Source: Aliihoeflea sp. 40Bstr573 (GTDB lineage Bacteria > Pseudomonadota > Alphaproteobacteria > Rhizobiales > Rhizobiaceae). From it: a stretch of 64,000 nucleotides of DNA. Location of the stretch: the NCBI RefSeq assembly GCF_024105655.1, contig NZ_JAAAMH010000001.1:124001-188000 (forward strand), in the 5' to 3' direction. A model generated the notes under the pieces. It worked only from the letters and a program-made list of their open reading frames with translations, was not told the origin of the DNA and searched no databases. Position numbers and translations under genes: made by a program. Shown piece after piece: positions 16,596 through 27,770 of this stretch; within the stretch, counting starts at the first letter, position 1; each line of letters starts with the position of its first letter.

Positions 16596-17786
16596 ATGGC
16601 TGAGACTTCCGTCCGCAACTTCAACATCAATTTCGGCCCACAGCATCCGGCCGCGCACGGCGTCCTGCGCCTCGTGCTCGAACTGGACGGGGAGGTCGTG
16701 GATCGCGTCGATCCGCATATCGGCCTGCTTCATCGCGGCACCGAGAAGTTGATCGAGCAGAAGACGTACCTCCAGGCCGTGCCCTATTTCGACCGGCTCG
16801 ACTATTGCGCGCCGATGAACCAGGAGCATGCTTTTGCCTTGGCGGTCGAGCGCCTACTCGGCATCGAGGTTCCGCGCCGTGGGCAGATCATTCGCGTGAT
16901 GTTCTCCGAGATCAGCCGGATCATGTCGCACATCCTGAATGTGACGACGCAGGCCATGGACGTCGGCGCGCTGACGCCCCCGCTGTGGGGTTTCGAAGAG
17001 CGCGAGAAGCTGATGGTCTTCTACGAGCGCGCTTCGGGCAGCCGCATGCACGCTGCCTATTTCCGTCCGGGTGGGGTCCATCAGGATCTGCCCGATCAGC
17101 TAGTCGAGGATATCGGCACCTGGATCGGACCGTTCCTCAAGATGATGGACGATCTCGACAATCTCCTGACCGGCAACCGCATCTTCAAGCAGCGCAACGT
17201 GGACATCGGCGTCGTCTCGCTCGAGGACGCATGGGCCTGGGGTTTTTCGGGCGTCATGGTGCGCGGTTCGGGCGCGGCGTGGGACCTGCGCAAGTCGCAG
17301 CCCTACGAATGCTATGCCGACATGGATTTCGACGTGCCGATCGGCAAGAACGGCGACTGTTTCGACCGCTATCTGATCCGCATGGAAGAGATGCGCCAGT
17401 CGGCGAAGATCATCAGGCAGTGCGTCGATCTTCTGCTGGGCGCCGAGAAGGTCGGTCCCGTCTCGTCGACGGATGGCAAGATCGTGCCGCCGAAGCGGCA
17501 GGCGATGAAGCGCTCGATGGAAGCGCTGATCCATCATTTCAAGCTCTACACCGAGGGCTATCGCGTGCCGGCCGGCGAGGTCTATGCCGCCGTCGAGGCG
17601 CCCAAGGGCGAGTTCGGCGTCTATCTCGTCGCCGACGGCACCAACAAGCCCTATCGCTGCAAGCTGCGCGCGCCCGGTTTCGCGCATTTGCAGGCGATGG
17701 ATTTCCTCTGCCGCGGCCATCTCCTGGCCGACGTTTCCGCCGTTCTCGGCTCCCTCGACATCGTGTTTGGTGAGGTCGACCGCTAA
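16596..17786 (+). CDS. nuoD: NADH-quinone oxidoreductase subunit D
   Basis: This 396-residue 49-kDa-type subunit lines the quinone site with NuoB. It starts with [20 protein letters not shown] and has [40 protein letters not shown] and the C-terminal [20 protein letters not shown], ending near the [13 protein letters not shown] terminus typical of the family. The stop codon TAA is immediately followed by the nuoE ATG. Confidence 0.97.
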   Translation: MAETSVRNFNINFGPQHPAAHGVLRLVLELDGEVVDRVDPHIGLLHRGTEKLIEQKTYLQAVPYFDRLDYCAPMNQEHAFALAVERLLGIEVPRRGQIIRVMFSEISRIMSHILNVTTQAMDVGALTPPLWGFEEREKLMVFYERASGSRMHAAYFRPGGVHQDLPDQLVEDIGTWIGPFLKMMDDLDNLLTGNRIFKQRNVDIGVVSLEDAWAWGFSGVMVRGSGAAWDLRKSQPYECYADMDFDVPIGKNGDCFDRYLIRMEEMRQSAKIIRQCVDLLLGAEKVGPVSSTDGKIVPPKRQAMKRSMEALIHHFKLYTEGYRVPAGEVYAAVEAPKGEFGVYLVADGTNKPYRCKLRAPGFAHLQAMDFLCRGHLLADVSAVLGSLDIVFGEVDR

Positions 17787-18851
17787 ATGTCCGTACGCCG
17801 TCTCGCAGACCCGCAATTCCAGCCCCCTGCATTCGCTTTCACCGGCGAGAACCTGGCCTGGGCCGAAAAGACGATCCGGAAATACCCCGCCGGACGCGAG
17901 CAGTCGGCCGTCATTCCGCTGCTCATGCGCGCGCAGGAGCAGGATGGCTGGGTGACGCGGGCGGCGATCGAGCACATCGCGCATATGCTTGAAATGCCGC
18001 TGATCCGCGTGCTTGAGGTCGCGACCTTCTACACGCAGTTCCAGTTGAAGCCTGTCGGCACCAAAGCCCACATCCAGGTATGCGGCACGACGCCGTGCAT
18101 GCTGCGTGGGTCTGAGGCACTGATGGACGTGTGCCGCTCGAAGATCCATCACGAGCAGTTCCAGTTGAACGAGAGCGGCACGCTGTCGTGGGAAGAGGTC
18201 GAGTGCCAGGGCGCCTGCGTGAATGCGCCGATGGTCATGATCTTCAAGGATGCCTACGAAGACCTGACGCCGGAGCGTCTGGCCGAAATCATCGACGAGT
18301 TCGACGCGGGCAGGGGCGACGCCGTCCCGACCGGGCCGCAGATCGACCGCGTCTTCTCCGCACCTCAAGGCGGGTTCACGTCGCTGACGGATGAGAAAGC
18401 CGTTCTCAAAGCATATCGCCAGTCAGGGCCGAAGAAGACTGGCGGCGACCAGCCGGAAGTGGCCCCCTCGCAGGCCGCCAAGCCAAAGACGGCCGCGCCC
18501 GAAACCGACCCGACGATCAAGTCGCCATCACCGGTCAAGGCCGATCCGGCTGCCGAAAAGGCCGCCAGCGCGCAAGCGCCAAAGGAAGACAAGGGTGCTG
18601 CCGATCTGGCTGAGCCGTCAGTCGAACGCGAAGTGACTGCGCGCGAGCATCCCGACAAGAAGGACGGCACGACCGCTGATTACCGCGCGCCGGAGGACAT
18701 GGAAGGCGAGCCGATCGGTCCCGCCGGCCGCCGCCGCGCATCGGAGAGCAAAGCGGAAGTCGGAAAGCCGTCGCCCGAAGGCAAGACCGAGGCGAAGAAG
18801 CCAGCACGTGCGAAGAAGCCGAAGACCGGCGATGAAGGCGGAGACAAGTGA
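17787..18851 (+). CDS. nuoE: NADH-quinone oxidoreductase subunit E with long C-terminal tail
   Basis: This 24-kDa-type subunit binds the [2Fe-2S] centre N1a through C99 and C104 ([11 protein letters not shown]) and C140 and C144 ([12 protein letters not shown]). The catalytic part ends near residue 200. Residues 215-354 are a low-complexity tail rich in Lys, Ala, Pro and Glu ([36 protein letters not shown]) and probably disordered. A plain NuoE is about 160-170 residues, so the protein is twice the usual length. The tail runs right up to nuoF, whose ATG overlaps the stop codon by one base. Confidence 0.95.
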   Translation: MSVRRLADPQFQPPAFAFTGENLAWAEKTIRKYPAGREQSAVIPLLMRAQEQDGWVTRAAIEHIAHMLEMPLIRVLEVATFYTQFQLKPVGTKAHIQVCGTTPCMLRGSEALMDVCRSKIHHEQFQLNESGTLSWEEVECQGACVNAPMVMIFKDAYEDLTPERLAEIIDEFDAGRGDAVPTGPQIDRVFSAPQGGFTSLTDEKAVLKAYRQSGPKKTGGDQPEVAPSQAAKPKTAAPETDPTIKSPSPVKADPAAEKAASAQAPKEDKGAADLAEPSVEREVTAREHPDKKDGTTADYRAPEDMEGEPIGPAGRRRASESKAEVGKPSPEGKTEAKKPARAKKPKTGDEGGDK

Positions 18852-20158
18852 TGCTGCAGGACAAGGACCGCATCTTCACCAACATCTATGGTCGCTTCGA
18901 CAAGTCGCTGAAAGGTGCCATGGCGCGCGGGCACTGGGACGGTACGGCCGGCCTCATCGCCAAGGGACGCGACTGGATCGTCCAGGAAATGAAGGATTCC
19001 GGGCTGCGCGGCCGTGGCGGCGCGGGCTTTCCGACCGGGTTGAAATGGTCGTTTATGCCCAAGGCTTCGCAGGACGGTCGCCCACACTACCTTGTCGTCA
19101 ACGCGGACGAATCCGAACCCGGTACCTGCAAGGACCGCGAGATCTTGCGCCACGACCCGCACACGCTGGTCGAAGGCTGCCTGATCGCCGGTTTCGCGAT
19201 GGGCGCCAACACGGCTTACATCTACGTGCGCGGTGAGTTCATACGCGAGCGCGAGGCGCTGCAGCGTGCGATCGACGAAGCCTATGATGCGGGCCTTCTC
19301 GGCAAGAACAACAAGAATGGCTGGGACATGGACGTGTTCGTCCATCACGGCGCCGGCGCTTATATCTGCGGCGAGGAAACGGCGCTGCTCGAGAGCCTCG
19401 AGGGCAAGAAAGGCCAGCCGCGCCTCAAGCCGCCATTCCCCGCCAATGTGGGCCTTTATGGCTGCCCGACAACGGTCAACAACGTCGAATCGATCGCGGT
19501 TGCCCCGACCATCCTGCGCCGTGGCGCGGGCTGGTTCGCAGGCTTCGGGCGCCCGAACAATGTCGGCACCAAGCTCTTTTGCGTCTCCGGCCACGTCAAT
19601 ACGCCGTGCACAGTCGAGGAAGAGATGTCGATCCCGTTCCGCGAACTGATCGACCGCCACTGTGGCGGCATTCGCGGCGGCTGGGACAATTTGCTTGCGG
19701 TCATTCCGGGCGGCTCATCCGTTCCGCTGGTTCCGGCCGAGCAGATTATCGACACGCCGATGGATTTCGATTCGCTGCGCGACCTGAAGTCGGGACTTGG
19801 CACGGCGGCGGTCATCGTCATGGACAAGTCCACCGACATCGTAAAGGCGATCGCGCGGCTTTCGTATTTCTACAAGCACGAGAGCTGCGGGCAGTGCACG
19901 CCGTGCCGCGAAGGCACCGGCTGGATGTGGCGCGTGATGGAGCGCCTGGTGCGCGGCGAGGCGCAGAAGCGCGAGATCGACATGCTGCTTGACGTTACCA
20001 AGCAGGTGGAAGGTCACACGATCTGCGCGCTTGGCGACGCGGCCGCCTGGCCGATCCAGGGTCTGATCCGGCACTTCCGACCCGAGATCGAACGCCGCAT
20101 CGATGAGTTCACGCGCAACAGTCACCGCGCCGAGCCGGCGCTGGTCGCTGCGGAGTAG
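18851..20158 (+). CDS. nuoF: NADH-quinone oxidoreductase subunit F (NADH- and FMN-binding)
   Basis: This 435-residue 51-kDa-type subunit is where NADH is oxidised. The NADH-binding glycine-rich loop is [18 protein letters not shown], the FMN-binding stretch is [20 protein letters not shown], and the [4Fe-4S] ligands lie in [14 protein letters not shown] near residue 350 and in [18 protein letters not shown] 18851 overlaps the nuoE stop (TGATG); a GTG three bases earlier is less likely. Confidence 0.97.
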   Translation: MLQDKDRIFTNIYGRFDKSLKGAMARGHWDGTAGLIAKGRDWIVQEMKDSGLRGRGGAGFPTGLKWSFMPKASQDGRPHYLVVNADESEPGTCKDREILRHDPHTLVEGCLIAGFAMGANTAYIYVRGEFIREREALQRAIDEAYDAGLLGKNNKNGWDMDVFVHHGAGAYICGEETALLESLEGKKGQPRLKPPFPANVGLYGCPTTVNNVESIAVAPTILRRGAGWFAGFGRPNNVGTKLFCVSGHVNTPCTVEEEMSIPFRELIDRHCGGIRGGWDNLLAVIPGGSSVPLVPAEQIIDTPMDFDSLRDLKSGLGTAAVIVMDKSTDIVKAIARLSYFYKHESCGQCTPCREGTGWMWRVMERLVRGEAQKREIDMLLDVTKQVEGHTICALGDAAAWPIQGLIRHFRPEIERRIDEFTRNSHRAEPALVAAE

Positions 20159-20169
20159 AGACGCGCGCG

Positions 20170-20847
20170 ATGACCGATAAAAACCCGTTCGAGGATTTCG
20201 CGAAGCCGAGCCGGTCGGCGATGCCCGACCAGTTCGCCGGCATGGCGAATTTGATGGCGCATCCCATGGCCGGCATGGCCGCCGCCTCGGCCATTGGATT
20301 TGGTGTGGCAAGTCACGCGTTCGGCCTTTGGATTGGAGCGATGGCGGGGGCGACGGAGGCCTCGCGCAGATTGCTGGCGGAAACGGAAGAAGGGGCGGCA
20401 GCCGTGCCGCGCACGCGACTCAAGTTGGTGTCGGTCAATGCGAACGATGAGGTCGCAAGCCTTGCCCGCACGGTCGAGGCCGATGGCGACAAGGTGGCGC
20501 GCGACGCCGCGCATGCTTCGGCGCGTGCCGCCGAGGCGCTGCTCGGCGATGTGAAGTCGGCGGCGGAAGGCGCGATGCGCGCCCCGGCCCAGAAGGCCAA
20601 GCCCGCCCGGCCGGACGATCTGAAGGCAATTTCAGGCGTCGGGCCGAAGCTGGAGCAGGTACTGAACGGTTTGGGCATCTGGACCTTCAGCCAGATCGCG
20701 GCGCTGGCGGATGCGGAGATCGCGTGGCTGGATGACCAGTTGGGCTTTGACGGTCGAATTCATCGCGACGGCTGGTTGGAGCAGGCGAAGAGCCTTGCAT
20801 CCGGGCCCAAGTCCGGTTCAAAGGGTGCGGGCCGCAAGCGGTCCTGA
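20170..20847 (+). CDS. Helix-hairpin-helix protein encoded between nuoF and nuoG
   Basis: This 225-residue protein is not a canonical complex I subunit. The N-terminal half ([40 protein letters not shown]) is hydrophobic and phasin-like. A helical charged linker follows. The C-terminus, residues 149-207, is a helix-hairpin-helix-type module: [20 protein letters not shown], then [20 protein letters not shown]. It starts 11 bases after the nuoF stop and is followed by nuoG 62 bases later, so it is part of the operon. Function is unknown; assembly or stability of the NADH module is a guess. The same kind of module is, from memory, fused to some alphaproteobacterial NuoE tails. Confidence 0.85.
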   Translation: MTDKNPFEDFAKPSRSAMPDQFAGMANLMAHPMAGMAAASAIGFGVASHAFGLWIGAMAGATEASRRLLAETEEGAAAVPRTRLKLVSVNANDEVASLARTVEADGDKVARDAAHASARAAEALLGDVKSAAEGAMRAPAQKAKPARPDDLKAISGVGPKLEQVLNGLGIWTFSQIAALADAEIAWLDDQLGFDGRIHRDGWLEQAKSLASGPKSGSKGAGRKRS

Positions 20848-20909
20848 AATTTCCCGGCCGACGAGGCCGGAACTGTTGGGCGGCTATAGCCGCCGGGGTT
20901 AGAGGCAAG

Positions 20910-22991
20910 ATGGCGAAGCTCAAGGTAGACGGCAAAGAGATCGAGGTTCCCGATCACTACACGCTGCTTCAGGCGGCGGAGGAAGCGGGCGCGGAAGTGC
21001 CGCGCTTCTGTTTCCACGAGCGTCTTTCGATCGCCGGCAACTGCCGCATGTGTCTGGTCGAGGTGAAGGGGGGGCCGCCCAAGCCCGCCGCGTCCTGCGC
21101 GATGGGCGTGCGGGACCTGCGCCCCGGCCCGAACGGCGAGCCGCCGGAAGTCTTCACCAACACGCCGATGGTGCGCAAGGCTCGCGAAGGCGTGATGGAA
21201 TTCCTGCTCATCAACCATCCGCTCGACTGCCCGATCTGCGATCAGGGCGGAGAGTGCGACTTGCAGGACCAGGCGATGGCCTTCGGCGTCGACGCCTCGC
21301 GCTATCACGAGAACAAGCGCGCGGTCGAAGACAAGTATATTGGCCCGCTCGTCAAGACGATCATGACACGCTGCATCCACTGCACGCGCTGCGTGAGGTT
21401 CACGACGGAAGTTGCTGGAATCTCGGAACTCGGACTGATCGGTCGCGGCGAAGATGCCGAAATCACGACCTATCTCGAGAACGCGATGACGTCTGAACTT
21501 CAGGGCAATGTCATCGACCTCTGCCCGGTGGGCGCGCTGACCTCCAAGCCCTACGCCTTCCAGGCGCGTCCGTGGGAACTTTCGAAGACCGAATCCATCG
21601 ACGTGATGGACGCGGTCGGCTCGGCGATCCGTGTCGACACCCGTGGCCGCGAAGTGATGCGCATCATGCCGCGCGTCAACGAGGCGATCAACGAGGAATG
21701 GATTTCCGACAAGACCCGCTTCATATGGGACGGCCTGCGCACGCAGCGTCTCGATCGTCCCTATGTGCGCAGGAACGGCAAGCTCACTGCCGCAAGCTGG
21801 GGCGAAGCCTTCGGCGCGATCAAGGATGCTGTGGCGAAGACGTCTGGCGACAGGATCGGCGCGATCGCCGGCGACCTTGCGACCGTCGAGGAAATGTATG
21901 CGCTGAAGGGTCTGATGACGGCACTCGGCTCGGCGAACATCGACTGCCGCCAGGACGGCGCTAAGCTCGATCCGGCCAATGGCCGCGCCAGCTACATCTT
22001 CAATCCGACCATCGAAGGCATCGAGGACGCCGACGCGCTCTTGATCATTGGCGCGAATCCCCGCTTCGAGGCATCGGTTCTCAACGCCCGCATTCGCAAG
22101 CGCTGGCGCATGGGCAATTTCCCGATCGGCGTCGTCGGCGACATCGGTGACCTGCGCTACGATGCCGAGCGCATCGGCGGCGGCGCGGAAACGCTGCGCG
22201 AACTCGTTGCCGGCAATCTCGAATTCGCCAAGGTGCTCAAGGACGCGGCCCGTCCGATGGTCATCGTCGGCCAGGGCGCGCTCGTGCGTGCCGATGGCGA
22301 GGCAGTGCTGGCGCTGGCCGCCGAACTTGCCGCTTCCGTGGGTGCTGCCAGCGCCGAGTGGAACGGCTTCGCCGTCCTTCACACCGCGGCTTCGCGCGTC
22401 GGCGGCCTCGACCTCGGCTTCGTGCCGGGTGAGGGTGGCAAGAACGTTGCGGGGATGATGGGTGGGCTTGACGTGGCCTTCCTGCTGGGAGCCGATGAAT
22501 TCGACATGGCCGGCCTCGGCTCGGCCTTCACCGTCTATATCGGCAGCCACGGCGATGCGGGAGCGCACCGTGCCGACGTGATCCTGCCGGGCGCGACGTA
22601 CACGGAAAAGTCGGGCACCTATGTCAATACGGAAGGGCGCGTGCAGATGGCAAACCGCGCCGGCTTCGCGCCGGGCGACGCCCGCGAGGACTGGGCGATC
22701 CTGCGTGCGCTGTCGGATGTGCTTGGCCACAGGCTGCCCTACGATTCGCTGCCGCAGCTTCGGGCCGCGCTCTATGCCGAATTCCCGCACTTCGCCGCCG
22801 TCGACGAGATCGCGATGGGCGACGCGGCGCACGTCTCGGCGTTAAAGAGCAGCAAGACCGAATTCGACAAGGCGGCTTTCGTGTCGCCCATCAAGGACTT
22901 CTACCTGACCAACCCGATCGCGCGCGCATCCGCCGTGATGGCCGAGTGCTCCGCGCTCGCCCGGGATGGTTTCAGGCAGGCAGCCGAATAG
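20910..22991 (+). CDS. nuoG: NADH-quinone oxidoreductase subunit G
   Basis: This 693-residue 75-kDa-type iron-sulfur subunit carries a [2Fe-2S] cluster bound by C34, C45, C48 and C63 ([22 protein letters not shown]). Next is the His-ligated [4Fe-4S] N5 in [20 protein letters not shown], then N4 in [12 protein letters not shown] with the distal Cys in [13 protein letters not shown]. The rest is a molybdopterin-oxidoreductase-like domain without molybdenum function. The gene starts [15 protein letters not shown] after a 62-base spacer. Confidence 0.97.
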   Translation: MAKLKVDGKEIEVPDHYTLLQAAEEAGAEVPRFCFHERLSIAGNCRMCLVEVKGGPPKPAASCAMGVRDLRPGPNGEPPEVFTNTPMVRKAREGVMEFLLINHPLDCPICDQGGECDLQDQAMAFGVDASRYHENKRAVEDKYIGPLVKTIMTRCIHCTRCVRFTTEVAGISELGLIGRGEDAEITTYLENAMTSELQGNVIDLCPVGALTSKPYAFQARPWELSKTESIDVMDAVGSAIRVDTRGREVMRIMPRVNEAINEEWISDKTRFIWDGLRTQRLDRPYVRRNGKLTAASWGEAFGAIKDAVAKTSGDRIGAIAGDLATVEEMYALKGLMTALGSANIDCRQDGAKLDPANGRASYIFNPTIEGIEDADALLIIGANPRFEASVLNARIRKRWRMGNFPIGVVGDIGDLRYDAERIGGGAETLRELVAGNLEFAKVLKDAARPMVIVGQGALVRADGEAVLALAAELAASVGAASAEWNGFAVLHTAASRVGGLDLGFVPGEGGKNVAGMMGGLDVAFLLGADEFDMAGLGSAFTVYIGSHGDAGAHRADVILPGATYTEKSGTYVNTEGRVQMANRAGFAPGDAREDWAILRALSDVLGHRLPYDSLPQLRAALYAEFPHFAAVDEIAMGDAAHVSALKSSKTEFDKAAFVSPIKDFYLTNPIARASAVMAECSALARDGFRQAAE

Positions 22992-23001
22992 GGCAGGGGT
23001 A

Positions 23002-24051
23002 ATGGATAATTTGTTCTCGACCTACGTCGGACCCGGGCTGTTGATCCTGCTGCAGTCGGTCGTGCTGATCGTCACGCTGCTGATACTCGTCGCCTATCTT
23101 CTTTATGCCGACCGCAAGATCTGGGCGGCTGTTCAGCTTCGGCGCGGCCCGAACGTCGTTGGCCCCTGGGGCTTGCTGCAGGCTTTCGCCGACCTGTTGA
23201 AGTTTGTCTTCAAGGAGCCGGTCATACCGTCCGGCGCCAACAAAGGCGTGTTTCTGCTCGCTCCGCTGGTGACGGCGGTTTTGGCGATCTCGGCGTGGGC
23301 GGTGATTCCGGTCGCCAATGGCTGGGCGATCGCCGACGTCAATGTCGGTATCCTCTTCGTCTTTGCCATTGCCTCGCTGGAGGTCTACGGCGTGCTGATG
23401 GGCGGCTGGGCCTCGAACTCGAAATACCCGTTCCTCGGCGCGCTGCGCTCGGCGGCGCAGATGGTGTCCTACGAGGTCTCGATCGGCTTCGTCATCGTCA
23501 CGGTGCTGCTACTCGTCGGCTCGCTGAACCTTTCCCACATCGTATTGGCACAGCAGACCGGTCTTGGCACGATGCTGGGCCTGCCGGGCTCGTTCCTCGA
23601 CTGGCACTTCATCGTGCTGTTTCCGATGTTCGTGATCTTCTTCATCTCGGCGCTCGCCGAGACGAACCGGCCGCCCTTCGATCTGGTGGAAGCCGAATCG
23701 GAACTCGTCGCTGGTCACATGATCGAATACTCCTCGACGCCGTTCCTGCTCTTCTTCCTCGGCGAATATGTCGCGATCGTCCTGATGTGCGCGCTGACGA
23801 CCATCCTGTTCCTGGGTGGATGGCTGCCGCCCTTCGACTTCGCGCCGTTTACCTGGGTGCCGGGCGTGATCTGGTTCCTGATCAAGGTCTGCTTCGTCTT
23901 CTTCATGTTCGCCATGGTGAAGGCGTTTGTGCCGCGCTACCGCTACGACCAGTTGATGCGCCTTGGCTGGAAGGTCTTCCTGCCGATCTCGCTCTTCATG
24001 GTGGTCGCAACCGCGAGCTTCATCAAACTGTGGGAAGCGATGGCGGCATGA
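23002..24051 (+). CDS. nuoH: NADH-quinone oxidoreductase subunit H
   Basis: This 349-residue membrane subunit has about eight helices and forms the quinone-chamber entrance. Signatures are [60 protein letters not shown] and [22 protein letters not shown] 23002 follows GCAGGGG; an upstream in-frame start inside nuoG is unlikely. It overlaps the next small gene by four bases (ATGA). Confidence 0.97.
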   Translation: MDNLFSTYVGPGLLILLQSVVLIVTLLILVAYLLYADRKIWAAVQLRRGPNVVGPWGLLQAFADLLKFVFKEPVIPSGANKGVFLLAPLVTAVLAISAWAVIPVANGWAIADVNVGILFVFAIASLEVYGVLMGGWASNSKYPFLGALRSAAQMVSYEVSIGFVIVTVLLLVGSLNLSHIVLAQQTGLGTMLGLPGSFLDWHFIVLFPMFVIFFISALAETNRPPFDLVEAESELVAGHMIEYSSTPFLLFFLGEYVAIVLMCALTTILFLGGWLPPFDFAPFTWVPGVIWFLIKVCFVFFMFAMVKAFVPRYRYDQLMRLGWKVFLPISLFMVVATASFIKLWEAMAA

Positions 24052-24239
24052 GCATCGCGCTGATCGGAGGCCTCGTGGGACTGGGAATCGCGCTCGTCGA
24101 TTTCGCCTTCCTGCGGCTTCTGGCGACCCGCGTCGATCTTGCCGAGACGAAGACCGCACTCAATGTTGCCGGGTTCACCCAGTTGGTGCTCCTCCCGGTC
24201 ATCGGCTACTTCGTAGCCCCGTACGTGTTCGGAGACTGA
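24048..24239 (+). CDS. 63-residue membrane protein between nuoH and nuoI
   Basis: A short gene whose ATG overlaps the nuoH stop (ATGA) and whose TGA ends two bases before the nuoI ATG, so it is firmly inside the operon and translationally coupled on both sides. The product has two predicted membrane helices, residues 1-23 ([20 protein letters not shown]) and about 40-60 ([20 protein letters not shown]), joined by a charged loop ([12 protein letters not shown]). It is not one of the 14 core subunits. Function is unknown; a small accessory or assembly factor of complex I is plausible. Confidence 0.85.
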   Translation: MSIALIGGLVGLGIALVDFAFLRLLATRVDLAETKTALNVAGFTQLVLLPVIGYFVAPYVFGD

Positions 24240-24241
24240 AT

Positions 24242-24733
24242 ATGTCAGCTCTTGCCCAAGCCGCGAAATCGCTGCTCCTGCTGGAGTTCGTGAAGGCTTT
24301 CTTCCTGTCGATGCGTCAGTTCTTTGCGCCGAAGGGCACACTGAACTATCCGCACGAGAAGGGCCCGACCAGCGCGCGCTTTCGCGGCGAACATGCGCTG
24401 CGCCGCTACCCCAATGGCGAGGAGCGTTGCATCGCGTGCAAGCTTTGCGAGGCGATCTGCCCTGCGCAGGCGATCACCATCGAGGCCGGTCCGCGTCGCA
24501 ACGACGGCACACGCCGCACCGTGCGCTACGACATCGACATGGTGAAGTGCATCTATTGCGGCTTTTGCCAGGAAGCCTGCCCGGTCGATGCCATCGTCGA
24601 GGGACCGAATTTCGAGTTCGCCACGGAGACCCGTGAAGAGCTCTATTACGACAAGGACAAGCTGCTGGCGAACGGCGACCGGTGGGAGCGTGAACTGGCG
24701 CGCAACATCGCGATCGACTCGCCGTATCGCTGA
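24242..24733 (+). CDS. nuoI: NADH-quinone oxidoreductase subunit I
   Basis: This 163-residue ferredoxin-like subunit holds clusters N6a and N6b. Two complete CX2CX2CX3CP motifs are seen: [16 protein letters not shown] and [16 protein letters not shown]. The N-terminus ([20 protein letters not shown]) is the amphipathic anchor of the alphaproteobacterial form. It is followed by 115 non-coding bases before nuoJ. Confidence 0.97.
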   Translation: MSALAQAAKSLLLLEFVKAFFLSMRQFFAPKGTLNYPHEKGPTSARFRGEHALRRYPNGEERCIACKLCEAICPAQAITIEAGPRRNDGTRRTVRYDIDMVKCIYCGFCQEACPVDAIVEGPNFEFATETREELYYDKDKLLANGDRWERELARNIAIDSPYR

Positions 24734-24805
24734 GGCTTGGAGAGTGGACGCAGGCACGCCTTGCGTCTAAGAGACACGCGGCTTCGGACGCAGGCCGACG
24801 CCAAT

Positions 24806-24825
24806 GGCCGGGATGATCCCCGGCC
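24806..24825 (+). other. Intra-operon hairpin between nuoI and nuoJ
   Basis: Perfect 7-base stem GGCCGGG / CCCGGCC with a 6-base loop in the 115-base nuoI-nuoJ spacer, without a following T run. It is the one long gap in the nuo operon apart from the one before nuoG, and could be an mRNA processing or stabilising element. A terminator is unlikely because nuoJ-N must be expressed. Confidence 0.45.
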
Positions 24826-24848
24826 TTCGATGAAATCCGGGGGAACCC

Positions 24849-25469
24849 ATGCTGACAGGACTAGAGGCGATCTTCTTCTACGTGTTCGCCTTCATAGCGG
24901 TGGGCGCGGCATTCATGGTGATTGCCGCCCGCAATCCCGTGCATTCCGTCCTTTATCTGATCCTGACCTTCTTCAACGCGGCCGGGCTCTTCCTGCTGAC
25001 GGGTGCCGAGTTCCTGGCGATGATCCTGCTCATCGTTTATGTGGGCGCCGTGGCGGTGTTGTTCCTTTTCGTCGTCATGATGCTGGACGTCGACTTCGCC
25101 AGCCTGAAGCGCGGCGCACTGCACTATGCGCCGGTCGGCGGGCTCGTCGGGATCATTCTTGCGGCAGAGCTGATCATTGTTGCCGGCGGCTATGCCTTCG
25201 CACCTGAGATCGGCTCGCAGATCGCCCAGCCAATTCCGGACGTGGCGACGCGCCACAATACGGCGGCCCTCGGCGACATTCTCTATACGGACTATATCTA
25301 CTTCTTCCAGATCGCCGGCCTGATCCTGCTCGTCGCCATGATCGGCGCGATCGTCCTGACGCTGCACCACAAGGCGGGCGTCAAGCGGCAGGACATCGCC
25401 ACGCAGGTCCGCCGCACGCCGGAAACCGCGATAGAGATCAAAAAGGTTGAAACGGGCAGGGGTCTTTGA
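24849..25469 (+). CDS. nuoJ: NADH-quinone oxidoreductase subunit J
   Basis: This 206-residue membrane subunit has five helices. The conserved start [20 protein letters not shown] and [20 protein letters not shown] (containing the pi-bulge helix used in coupling) identify it. The C-terminal part [19 protein letters not shown] is followed by a basic cytoplasmic tail. Its TGA overlaps the nuoK ATG by one base. Confidence 0.96.
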   Translation: MLTGLEAIFFYVFAFIAVGAAFMVIAARNPVHSVLYLILTFFNAAGLFLLTGAEFLAMILLIVYVGAVAVLFLFVVMMLDVDFASLKRGALHYAPVGGLVGIILAAELIIVAGGYAFAPEIGSQIAQPIPDVATRHNTAALGDILYTDYIYFFQIAGLILLVAMIGAIVLTLHHKAGVKRQDIATQVRRTPETAIEIKKVETGRGL

Positions 25470-25777
25470 TGGAAATCGGCATCGCGCACTATTTGACGGT
25501 ATCGGCCCTGCTCTTCACGCTTGGCGTCTTCGGCATCTTCCTGAACCGCAAGAACGTCATCGTCATCCTGATGTCGGTCGAGCTGATCCTGCTCGCCGTC
25601 AACATCAACTTCGTGGCGTTTTCCGCAGCGCTGGGCGACCTCGTCGGCCAGGTGTTCGCGCTGTTCATCCTGACCGTGGCCGCGGCCGAAGCCGCCATCG
25701 GTCTTGCAATTCTCGTCGTCTTCTTCCGCAACCGCGGCTCGATCGCGGTCGAAGACGTCAATCTGATGAAGGGCTGA
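25469..25777 (+). CDS. nuoK: NADH-quinone oxidoreductase subunit K
   Basis: This 102-residue three-helix membrane subunit contains buried glutamates for proton transfer ([19 protein letters not shown] and [20 protein letters not shown]). The ATG at 25469 is used; a TTG codon directly before it extends the open frame by one codon only. Seven bases separate it from nuoL. Confidence 0.97.
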   Translation: MEIGIAHYLTVSALLFTLGVFGIFLNRKNVIVILMSVELILLAVNINFVAFSAALGDLVGQVFALFILTVAAAEAAIGLAILVVFFRNRGSIAVEDVNLMKG

Positions 25778-25784
25778 GGGGCTC

Positions 25785-27770
25785 ATGTATCACGCCATCG
25801 TCTTTCTTCCGCTTCTCGGCTTCCTGATCGCCGGCCTCGGCGGCCGCGCGATCGGTGCCAAGGCGTCGGAATATGTGACGTCCGGTCTCCTGGTGATCTC
25901 GGCGGTGCTGTCGTGGATCGCGTTCTTCTCGGTCGCGCTCGGAGACACTGAAGGCTTCACCGTGCCGGTGTTGCGCTTCATCCAATCGGGCTCGCTGGAC
26001 GCCTCCTGGGCACTGCGGATCGACACGCTGACGGCAGTAATGCTCGTCGTGGTGAACACGGTGTCGGCGCTCGTCCACATCTATTCGATCGGCTACATGC
26101 ACCACGACCCGCATCGGCCGCGCTTCTTCGCCTATCTCTCGCTCTTCACCTTCGCCATGCTCATGCTGGTTACATCGGACAACCTCGTCCAGATGTTCTT
26201 TGGCTGGGAAGGCGTGGGTCTGGCCTCCTACTTGCTGATTGGCTTCTGGTACAAAAAGCCGTCGGCCAACGCAGCGGCCATGAAAGCCTTCGTGGTCAAT
26301 CGCGTCGGCGATTTCGGCTTCGCGCTCGGCATCTTCGGCGTGTTCGTCTTGTTCGGGTCGGTCAATTTCGACACGATCTTTGCGACTGCCGCGACGATGG
26401 CGCCGACTGAAGGCGCCGAAGCGGGCGAGGCGGTCTGGACCTTTCTCGGCTATGGCCTCGACCAGACGGCCGCCGTCACCGTCATCTGCCTCCTGCTCTT
26501 CATGGGCGCGATGGGCAAGTCGGCGCAGGTACCTCTGCACACCTGGCTTCCGGACGCCATGGAAGGCCCGACGCCGGTCTCAGCGCTGATCCATGCCGCG
26601 ACGATGGTCACCGCCGGCGTGTTCATGCTGGCCCGTCTGTCGCCGATCTTCGAACTCAGCCACACGGCGCTGCTGGTCGTCACCTTCATCGGCGCGATAA
26701 CGGCGTTCTTCGCCGCGACGGTCGGCCTCGTCCAGAACGACATCAAGCGCGTCATCGCCTATTCGACCTGTTCGCAGCTCGGCTACATGTTCGTCGCGAT
26801 CGGTACCGGTTTTTACGCGGCCGCGATCTTTCATCTCTTCACGCATGCCTTCTTCAAGGCGCTCCTGTTCCTGGGTTCCGGCTCGGTCATCCACGCCGTC
26901 TCCGACGAGCAGGACATGCGCCGCATGGGGGGGCTGCGCCGCCTTATCCCCCGCACCTACTGGATGATGATCATCGGCACGATCGCGCTGACGGGCGTCG
27001 GTATTCCCGCGACCATGATCGGCACCGCCGGCTTCTTCTCCAAGGATGCGATCGTCGAAGGCGCGTTCGCCGGCCACAACGCGTTCGCCGGTCCCGCCTT
27101 CGTGCTGCTGGTGATCGCTGCGGTGTTCACAAGCTTCTATTCGTGGCGCCTGATCTTCATGACGTTCCACGGCAAGCCGCGGGCGACCGCGGACGTCATG
27201 CACCACGTGCACGAGTCGCCCCCGGTCATGCTGGTGCCGCTCTATGTCCTCGCTGTCGGCGCGCTGTTCGCGGGCGTCCTGTTCTACGGGTTCTTCGTCG
27301 GCGACAGCTACGACACCTTCTGGAAGGGCGCGATCTTCATGGCCGAGGAGAACCACATTCTCCACGAGTTCCATGAAGTCCCGTTCTGGGTGAAGGCTTC
27401 GCCGTTCCTTGCGATGATCGTGGGGTTCCTGACGGCTTACGAGTTCTATATCCGCTCGCCCGAAAAGCCTCGGCAACTCGCTGCCCGTCACCACGGCCTC
27501 TACCAGTTCCTCTTGAACAAGTGGTACTTCGACGAGCTCTACGACTTCCTGTTCGTACGCCCGGCCATGCGTCTCGGCCGCTTTCTGTGGAAGACGGGTG
27601 ATGGGAAAGTCATCGATGGGCTAGGCCCTGACGGCATCTCCGCGCGCGTCGTCGACGTGACCAACCGCGTCGTCAAGCTGCAGACCGGCTACCTCTATCA
27701 CTACGCCTTCGCCATGCTGATTGGCATCGCCGCGCTCGTCACGTGGATGATGCTCGGGAGTTCCTTCTGA
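25785..27770 (+). CDS. nuoL: NADH-quinone oxidoreductase subunit L
   Basis: This 661-residue antiporter-like subunit (about 16 helices) also supplies the long lateral helix. Landmarks are [19 protein letters not shown] with the key Glu, [40 protein letters not shown] and [19 protein letters not shown]. The C-terminal part past residue 540 ([19 protein letters not shown] onward) is the lateral helix and anchor. The TGA overlaps nuoM's ATG by one base. Confidence 0.97.
   Translation: MYHAIVFLPLLGFLIAGLGGRAIGAKASEYVTSGLLVISAVLSWIAFFSVALGDTEGFTVPVLRFIQSGSLDASWALRIDTLTAVMLVVVNTVSALVHIYSIGYMHHDPHRPRFFAYLSLFTFAMLMLVTSDNLVQMFFGWEGVGLASYLLIGFWYKKPSANAAAMKAFVVNRVGDFGFALGIFGVFVLFGSVNFDTIFATAATMAPTEGAEAGEAVWTFLGYGLDQTAAVTVICLLLFMGAMGKSAQVPLHTWLPDAMEGPTPVSALIHAATMVTAGVFMLARLSPIFELSHTALLVVTFIGAITAFFAATVGLVQNDIKRVIAYSTCSQLGYMFVAIGTGFYAAAIFHLFTHAFFKALLFLGSGSVIHAVSDEQDMRRMGGLRRLIPRTYWMMIIGTIALTGVGIPATMIGTAGFFSKDAIVEGAFAGHNAFAGPAFVLLVIAAVFTSFYSWRLIFMTFHGKPRATADVMHHVHESPPVMLVPLYVLAVGALFAGVLFYGFFVGDSYDTFWKGAIFMAEENHILHEFHEVPFWVKASPFLAMIVGFLTAYEFYIRSPEKPRQLAARHHGLYQFLLNKWYFDELYDFLFVRPAMRLGRFLWKTGDGKVIDGLGPDGISARVVDVTNRVVKLQTGYLYHYAFAMLIGIAALVTWMMLGSSF

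Noticed and set aside
20760-22832. A minus-strand open stretch of 690 codons antisense to nuoG
   Set aside because: NuoG is unambiguous on the plus strand with all cluster ligands; the antisense frame is a by-product of high GC at third positions.
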